Below are positions 59,466 to 64,000 of a stretch of 64,000 nucleotides of DNA, one piece after another. The notes beneath the pieces are model-generated. The model did no database searches and was not told the origin of the DNA. It saw only the letters and a program-made list of their open reading frames with translations. Within the stretch, counting starts at the first letter, position 1. The number at the start of each line of letters is the position of its first letter. The DNA lies in the NCBI RefSeq assembly GCF_000720135.1, contig NZ_JOIU01000022.1:1-64000 (forward strand), in the 5' to 3' direction. The stretch comes from Streptomyces sp. NRRL S-1022 (lineage in GTDB: Bacteria > Actinomycetota > Actinomycetes > Streptomycetales > Streptomycetaceae). The translations under genes and the position numbers were made by a program.

Positions 59466-59729
59466 GCGGCACGAATTTAGCGAGGTGAATTCGAAAATGC
59501 ACGGGAGTGATCGCCGGGGGCGCGCACCGGGTCGGTGATATGTCCGGAATGCCCCCAGGAAAATCGGAACAAAACTCCCGCGCTGTGGACTGTGTCACAG
59601 GACGTAAACCGACGGAAACCGGTCGGCAAACTCTCCTGTTTAGCTCTGCAAAAACCGGGCAGAAGAAAACGGGAAGCTATCGCCCGCAGAATTGGCGGAG
59701 ATTGTGAAAGTAATTGGAATCAGAGATGA
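59466..59729. other. AT-richer upstream region of ectA
   Basis: This is the main part of the only gap longer than 300 bases in the window (59466-59816). It is clearly AT-richer than its surroundings, especially 59560-59730. It should hold the osmotic-stress promoter of ectABCD; TTTTCGAATTC and TAAATT just before ectA on the minus strand are weak candidates. TGTGTCACA occurs near 59588. Short open frames here lack coding character. A small RNA is possible but I see no conserved structure. Confidence 0.4.
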
Positions 59730-59764
59730 GAAAACGGCCCGCGTAGTGTGCGCGAGCCGTTTTC
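59730..59764 (-). terminator. Terminator after the aminotransferase gene
   Basis: GAAAACGGC (59730-59738) with GCCGTTTTC (59756-59764), plus internal GCG/CGC pairing, forms a strong hairpin whose AT pairs leave a U-run on the minus strand. It lies 53 bases beyond the stop of the aminotransferase gene. Confidence 0.8.
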
Positions 59765-59816
59765 AGTGCGTTCCGGAGTGATGCCGGAACCCTCCGGAGC
59801 GGTGACACACCGCCGG

Positions 59817-60917
59817 CTACCGCCAGACGTTCTCCACGGCCCGCCGGGCGGCGGCCGGGTCCACCGGCAGCCCCTGCCCGGCGAGCGCCGCGCCCAGTGC
59901 CGCGAGGGAGGCCTGGACCGCGTCCCGCGTCGCGTCGGCGCCGTAGTGGTTGACGCGGATCATCTCCTTCGCCAGGGCACCGCCCCCGGCGGCCAGCGGC
60001 AGCGCCGGGTCCGCCGCCAGGGCGCGGGCCACCAGCTCCGAGGCCACCACCCCGGACGGCACCCGCAGGGTCGTGGCGACCGGCGCCGCGTCCCGCTCCT
60101 GATGCACGTACGGCTCCAGGCCCCCGCCCAGCGCGACCGCACCCGCCCGCGAGGCCAGCGCGGCGCGCCGGTGCCGGGCCATCACCGTCTCCAGGCCGGC
60201 CGACTCGATCCGCTCCAGGCACGCCTGAAGCGCCAGCATCTCCAGCTGGGCCGGAGCGTGCGGCAGCGCCTTGCGGCCGGCGTCGGTCCAGCGCTCCTTC
60301 CAGTCCAGCAGGGACAGGTAGGAGCGGCGCGGGGCGTTCGGGTTGGCGGCCATCCGGGCCCACGCCCGCTCGCTCACCGAGATCGCCGACACCCCCGCCG
60401 GCCCGCCCATCGCCTTCTGCGCCCCGATCACGCACAGGTCCACGCCCCACGCGTCCGGCAGCACCGGCTCGGCGCCCACGGAGGCCACCGCGTCCAGGTA
60501 GAAGAGGGCACCCTGCGCCCGTACCACCTCGCCGATCTCCGCGACCGGGTTGGTGTTGCCGGTCGCCGCCTCGGCGTGCACCAGCGACACGAAATCGATC
60601 TCCGGGTGCTCGGCGAACGCCTCCCGGATCTGCCCGGCGGTCACCGCCGTGTGGAAGGGGACGGACAGGTCGTGCACCGTGGCGCCGGCGTCGCGCAGCC
60701 AGCCGCCGAAGGTCTGCCCGTAGGGGCCCGTGATCACGTTCAGGGCCACCGTGCCCGGACCGGCCGCCGCGCGGATCGCGCCCTCCAGCGGCAGCAGCGC
60801 CTCGCCCTGGGTGATCAGGACGTCCTGCCGGGTGTCCAGCAGCCGGGCCACCCCGTCCTCGATGGCGGCGAAACGCTCGGCGGTGAGCGGGGGCAGATCG
60901 AGGAAGGGGTGGGTCAC
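59817..60917 (-). CDS. Class V aminotransferase (alanine-glyoxylate/serine-pyruvate type)
   Basis: This 366-residue PLP enzyme belongs to the small class V group with alanine-glyoxylate, serine-pyruvate and purine-catabolic PucG-type members. VHAEAATGNTNPVAEIG, the cofactor Asp142 in YLDAVASVGAEP and Schiff-base Lys168 in VIGAQKAMGGPAGVS are present. It is divergent from a polar amino-acid ABC importer with a shared operator-like region, so it may process the imported amino acid or amine. The substrate is not certain. Confidence 0.85.
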   Translation of the reverse strand: MTHPFLDLPPLTAERFAAIEDGVARLLDTRQDVLITQGEALLPLEGAIRAAAGPGTVALNVITGPYGQTFGGWLRDAGATVHDLSVPFHTAVTAGQIREAFAEHPEIDFVSLVHAEAATGNTNPVAEIGEVVRAQGALFYLDAVASVGAEPVLPDAWGVDLCVIGAQKAMGGPAGVSAISVSERAWARMAANPNAPRRSYLSLLDWKERWTDAGRKALPHAPAQLEMLALQACLERIESAGLETVMARHRRAALASRAGAVALGGGLEPYVHQERDAAPVATTLRVPSGVVASELVARALAADPALPLAAGGGALAKEMIRVNHYGADATRDAVQASLAALGAALAGQGLPVDPAAARRAVENVWR

Positions 60918-60993
60918 GGCGGTGCTCTCTTCGCTCTCGGGAGGTCGACTCCACCGATCTTAGGTCGAAAGCCCTCGTGGCCATCGGTTTGAT

Positions 60994-61021
60994 TTGAGAG
61001 ACTCAAACCCTTCCTTATAAT
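60994..61021 (+). promoter_or_regulatory. Promoter of the amino-acid importer with overlapping operator
   Basis: TTGAGA (60994-60999) and TATAAT (61016-61021) are 16 bases apart, a strong vegetative promoter. The -35 region is inside the inverted repeat TTTGAG (60993-60998) / CTCAAA (61002-61007), itself nested in GGTTTGA...TCAAACC (60986-61009). A regulator bound there would block the promoter. Confidence 0.65.
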
Positions 61022-61055
61022 CGGAAGCCTCAGTTCCCCCACAGGAGATCTCCCC

Positions 61056-61904
61056 ATGAAAACGCTCGCAGGGCGCCGGACCCGCCTCCTGGCCGCCACC
61101 ACCGCGACCGCCGCACTCGTGCTCGTCGCGGCCGGCTGCTCCTCCAGCGACTCGGGGAGCGGCAAGACCACCGTCAAGGGCGTCCACCTGGCCAAGGCCG
61201 GTCAGCTGACCACCTGCACCCACCTGCCCTACCCGCCGTTCCAGTCGGAGGTGGACGGCAAGGTGCAGGGCTTCGACGTCTCCCTCATCGACCTCGTCGC
61301 CAAGGACCTCGGCGTCAAGCAGCAGATCCTCGACACGCCCTTCGAGAACTTCAAGACCGGCGCCTTCCTGAACTCCGGGGAGTGCGACCTGGCCGCCGCC
61401 GGCATGACCATCACCGCCGAGCGCAAGAAGAACGTCGACTTCTCCGACCCGTACTTCGAGGCCACCCAGGCCGTCCTCGTCGACAAGAGCAGCGGCATCG
61501 ACTCGCTCGCCGACGTCAAGGCCAAGGGCAAGAAGCTCGGCGCCCAGGCGCAGACCACCGGCGAGGACTACGTCAAGGGCAAGGGCTACGACCCGATCTC
61601 CTTCGAGTCCTCCGACGCCGTCCTCAACGGCCTGCGCACCGGCCAGGTCCAGGCCGTCGTCATCGACTACCCCGTGGTCCAGGGCTGGCTGAAGGACAAG
61701 GCCAACGCGGACAAGTTCAAGGTCGTCGACAACCTCAAGACCGGTGAGCAGTACGGCTTCACCGTCAAGAAGGGCAACAAGGCGCTGCTCGACGCCATCG
61801 ACAAGGCCCTCAAGGACGCCAAGGCCGACGGCACGTACAAGAAGATCTACGAGAAGTGGATCGGCCCGTACAACCCGTCCGTGGCCTCCCCCGCCGCCTC
61901 ATGA
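61056..61904 (+). CDS. Polar amino-acid-binding lipoprotein
   Basis: This 282-residue SBP family 3 lipoprotein has a signal with lipobox LVAAGC followed by Ser/Asp/Gly. [13 protein letters not shown] and [17 protein letters not shown] are the ligand-domain start, and [28 protein letters not shown] is the family signature. It captures an amino acid or similar amine outside the cell. CAGGAGA precedes the ATG. It overlaps the permease gene by ATGA. Together with the ATPase this forms a full importer operon. Confidence 0.92.
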   Translation: MKTLAGRRTRLLAATTATAALVLVAAGCSSSDSGSGKTTVKGVHLAKAGQLTTCTHLPYPPFQSEVDGKVQGFDVSLIDLVAKDLGVKQQILDTPFENFKTGAFLNSGECDLAAAGMTITAERKKNVDFSDPYFEATQAVLVDKSSGIDSLADVKAKGKKLGAQAQTTGEDYVKGKGYDPISFESSDAVLNGLRTGQVQAVVIDYPVVQGWLKDKANADKFKVVDNLKTGEQYGFTVKKGNKALLDAIDKALKDAKADGTYKKIYEKWIGPYNPSVASPAAS

Positions 61905-62734
61905 CCGACACGGACGTACAGCTGCAACCGAAGAAGAAGGGACTGACCCGGCGGCAGAAGCGCGGCATCTCGCGGGGCGTGCAGTACGCCGTCTTCGCCG
62001 CCGCCGTGATCGCCTTCGCGGTCACGGCCGACTGGGGCCGGCTGCAGAACCAGTTCGCCCAGGCGGACATCGCGAAGCAGATGTTCCCGGACGTCCTCAC
62101 GCTGGCGCTGAAGAACACCGTGCTCTACACGCTGTCCGGCTTCGTCGTCGGACTCGTCCTCGGCATGGTCATCGCGCTGATGCGGCTGTCCTCCGTCGGC
62201 CCGTACCGCTGGCTGGCGGGCGTCTACATCGAGATCTTCCGCGGCCTGCCCGCCCTGCTGATCTTCATCTTCGTCGGGGTGGCCTTGCCCCTCGCCTTCC
62301 CCGGCACGGAGATTCCCGGCGGGACGTACGGCAAGGTCGCCATCGCGCTCGGCCTGGTCTCGGCCGCCTACATGGCCGAGACCATCCGGGCCGGCATCCA
62401 GGCGGTGCCCAAGGGGCAGATGGAGGCGGCCCGTTCGCTCGGCTTCTCGCCCGCCAGGGCCATGGTCTCCATCATCGTCCCGCAGGCCTTCCGGATCATC
62501 CTGCCGCCGCTCACCAACGAACTCGTCCTGCTCTTCAAGGACTCCTCGCTGGTGCTGTTCCTCGGCGTCACCCTGGAGGAGCGGGAACTGTCCAAGTTCG
62601 GCCGAGACCTCGCCAGTACGACCGCCAACTCCACGCCGATCCTGGTCGCGGGCCTGTGCTACCTGCTGGTCACCATCCCGCTCAGCTTCGTCGTCCGCCG
62701 TATGGAAGCCAAGGCCCAGGAGGCGATCCGGTGA
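61901..62734 (+). CDS. Polar amino-acid ABC transporter permease
   Basis: This 277-residue permease of the HisM/GlnP class has about five membrane segments and the coupling loop [33 protein letters not shown] near 183-216. One permease gene is present, so it probably forms a homodimer. It overlaps the genes on both sides (ATGA and GTGA). Confidence 0.92.
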   Translation: MTDTDVQLQPKKKGLTRRQKRGISRGVQYAVFAAAVIAFAVTADWGRLQNQFAQADIAKQMFPDVLTLALKNTVLYTLSGFVVGLVLGMVIALMRLSSVGPYRWLAGVYIEIFRGLPALLIFIFVGVALPLAFPGTEIPGGTYGKVAIALGLVSAAYMAETIRAGIQAVPKGQMEAARSLGFSPARAMVSIIVPQAFRIILPPLTNELVLLFKDSSLVLFLGVTLEERELSKFGRDLASTTANSTPILVAGLCYLLVTIPLSFVVRRMEAKAQEAIR

Positions 62735-63525
62735 GCCGTCCGGAGATCGAGGTCCGCGGACTGCACAAGTCCTTCGGCGACAACGAGGTGCTGCGCGGCA
62801 TCGACCTGGAGATCGGCCAGGGCGAGGTCGTCTGCGTCATCGGCCCCTCCGGCTCCGGCAAGTCCACGCTGCTGCGCTGCGTGAACCTGCTGGAGGAGCC
62901 CACCAAGGGCCAGGTGTTCGTCGGCGGCACCGAGGTGACCGACCCCGACGTCGACATCGACGCCGTACGCCGCCGCATCGGCATGGTCTTCCAGCAGTTC
63001 AACCTCTTCCCGCACCTGAGCGTCACCGAGAACCTCACGCTGCCCCAGCGCCGGGTCCTCGGACGGGACAAGGCGACGGCCGCGCGCGTCGCCGCCGAGA
63101 ACCTGGCCCGCGTCGGCCTCTCGGAGAAGGCGGACGCCTACCCGTCCTCCCTCTCCGGCGGCCAGCAGCAGCGCGTCGCCATCGCCCGCGCGCTCGCCAT
63201 GGGCCCCGAGGTGATGCTCTTCGACGAGCCGACCTCCGCGCTCGACCCGGAGCTGGTCGGCGACGTCCTCGCCGTCATGCGCCGGCTCGCGCACGAGGGC
63301 ATGACGATGATGGTCGTCACCCACGAGATGACCTTCGCCCGCGAGGTCGCCGACCGGGTCGTCTTCATGGACGGCGGCGTGATCGTCGAGGACGGCAGCC
63401 CGGACCGGGTGATCGGCGACCCGCAGCACGAGCGGACCCGGCACTTCCTGTCCCGGCTGCTCGACCCGGCGATGGCCGAGGTCGAGGAGGAGACCTCCGA
63501 CCAGGTGGGGAAGTCCGAGCCGTAG
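62731..63525 (+). CDS. Polar amino-acid ABC transporter ATPase
   Basis: This 264-residue ATPase has Walker [10 protein letters not shown] (38-46), the Q-loop in [13 protein letters not shown], the signature [15 protein letters not shown] and Walker [13 protein letters not shown], then the H-loop VVTHEM. It energises the permease just upstream, whose stop it overlaps (GTG 62731). It is close to GlnQ/HisP-type proteins. Confidence 0.95.
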   Translation: MSRPEIEVRGLHKSFGDNEVLRGIDLEIGQGEVVCVIGPSGSGKSTLLRCVNLLEEPTKGQVFVGGTEVTDPDVDIDAVRRRIGMVFQQFNLFPHLSVTENLTLPQRRVLGRDKATAARVAAENLARVGLSEKADAYPSSLSGGQQQRVAIARALAMGPEVMLFDEPTSALDPELVGDVLAVMRRLAHEGMTMMVVTHEMTFAREVADRVVFMDGGVIVEDGSPDRVIGDPQHERTRHFLSRLLDPAMAEVEEETSDQVGKSEP

Positions 63526-63543
63526 GTCGTTAGGGTGCGGTGC

Positions 63544-64000
63544 ATGAGCGATGGCGCGGTGCTGCACCTGAGGGGCAGGGTTCTGGCGGGGCCCGAGGAC
63601 GTCCGGGACGAACTGTGGGTGGTCGGCGGGCGGATCTCCTACGACCGCCCCGCCGGCGCCCGCGACATCACCACGGTCGAGGGCTGGGCGCTGCCCGGCC
63701 TGGTCGACGCCCACTGCCACGTGGGCCTCGACGCGCACGGCCCCGTCGACGCGGAGACCGCCGAGAAGCAGGCGCTCACCGACCGGGAGGCGGGCACCCT
63801 GCTGATCCGGGACGCGGGCTCGCCCTCCGACACCCGCTGGATCGACGACCGGGACGACCTGCCGAAGATCATCCGGGCGGGCCGGCACATCGCCCGCACC
63901 CGCCGCTACATCCGCAACTACGCCTGGGAGATCGAGCCGGACGACCTCGTCGCCTACGTCGCCCGGGAGGCCCGGCGCGGCGACGGCTGGGTCAAGCTGG
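63544..64000 (+). CDS. Amidohydrolase family protein, cut by the window end
   Basis: The reading frame starts at ATG 63544 and is open to the last base, giving at least 152 residues. GGRISYDRPAGARDITTVEGWALPGLVDAHCHVGLD contains the amidohydrolase metal motif HCH in the usual place after the first beta-strand domain. Later, EAGTLLIRDAGSPSDTRW fits the barrel. Family members hydrolyse cyclic amides, imidazolonepropionate or amino-acid derivatives. It lies 18 bases after the importer operon, so it may act on the imported compound. A TAGGGT hexamer just upstream could be a -10 element. Confidence 0.82.
   Translation, partial: MSDGAVLHLRGRVLAGPEDVRDELWVVGGRISYDRPAGARDITTVEGWALPGLVDAHCHVGLDAHGPVDAETAEKQALTDREAGTLLIRDAGSPSDTRWIDDRDDLPKIIRAGRHIARTRRYIRNYAWEIEPDDLVAYVAREARRGDGWVKL

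Noticed and set aside
59507..59707. Short open frame upstream of ectA
   Set aside because: Composition and codon use do not look coding, there is no convincing ribosome site, and it overlaps the presumed promoter region.
1..64000. CRISPR arrays, insertion sequences and rRNA operons
   Set aside because: No regularly spaced repeats, no transposase motifs and no conserved rRNA sequence were seen anywhere in the window.

Overview
The window looks like a stretch of Streptomyces chromosome. GC is very high, third codon positions are almost always G or C, GTG and TTG starts and ATGA/GTGA gene overlaps are frequent, and an ectABCD cluster, RepSA-type integrative element genes and TerD proteins are present. 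I see no rRNA, no tRNA, no CRISPR array and no insertion sequence.

Layout. (1) 1-3383 is the right-hand part of a pSAM2-like actinomycete integrative and conjugative element: two small ORFs, an HUH-type RepSA initiator, an Xis-like helix-turn-helix protein and a tyrosine integrase, closed by a terminator. The rest of the element lies left of the window. (2) 3464-13766 is chromosomal housekeeping and stress material: a DapA paralogue, a translationally coupled operon of small proteins ending in a holin-like and a DUF3618-like membrane protein, a secreted nuclease, a Tat-exported PhoX-type protein behind a PHO-box-like repeat, a TetR regulator and a double-TerD protein. (3) 13840-18820 is a DeoR-regulated polyol/sugar ABC importer with a zinc alcohol dehydrogenase. 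(4) 19085-22222 is a divergent uronate locus: uronate dehydrogenase against a 5-dehydro-4-deoxyglucarate dehydratase plus an unknown protein. (5) 22159-26132 holds unrelated small genes. (6) 26265-39770 is a long plant-cell-wall block: GntR regulator, DHDPS-family protein, arabonate-dehydratase-like IlvD/Edd enzyme, sugar ABC permeases, Gfo/Idh/MocA oxidoreductase, DUF6807 protein, GH43, binding lipoprotein, rhamnogalacturonan acetylesterase, pectate lyase and pectin methylesterase. (7) 39814-44688 is a polymorphic toxin locus: ESX/WXG-like protein, 1437-residue Rhs toxin with a swapped tip, and a candidate immunity protein. (8) 44901-53592 holds a HAD acid phosphatase, a second GH43, an ECF sigma factor with a membrane partner, a penicillin-binding protein, a GNAT protein, an IclR regulator and, divergent from it, an alpha-ketoglutaric semialdehyde dehydrogenase with a DUF1349 partner. 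(9) 53843-60917 holds GNAT, DsbA/FrnE and two class V aminotransferase genes around the ectoine/hydroxyectoine operon. (10) 61056-64000 is a polar amino-acid ABC importer followed by the start of an amidohydrolase cut by the window edge.

How the genes fit together. Secreted enzymes (PL1, CE8, rhamnogalacturonan acetylesterase, two GH43) would take pectin apart. ABC importers without their own ATPase would bring in the products and probably share an MsiK-like ATPase encoded elsewhere. Two intracellular routes would then meet at alpha-ketoglutaric semialdehyde: uronate dehydrogenase and KdgD for galacturonate, and an arabonate-dehydratase/DHDPS pair for arabinose-type sugars. The dehydrogenase at 51461 would convert this to 2-oxoglutarate. 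A similar GTTCAG...AC element lies just after the kdgD promoter and just before the dehydrogenase gene, beside an IclR gene, which suggests one regulon over 30 kb. The substrate assignments are inferences from family membership and context.
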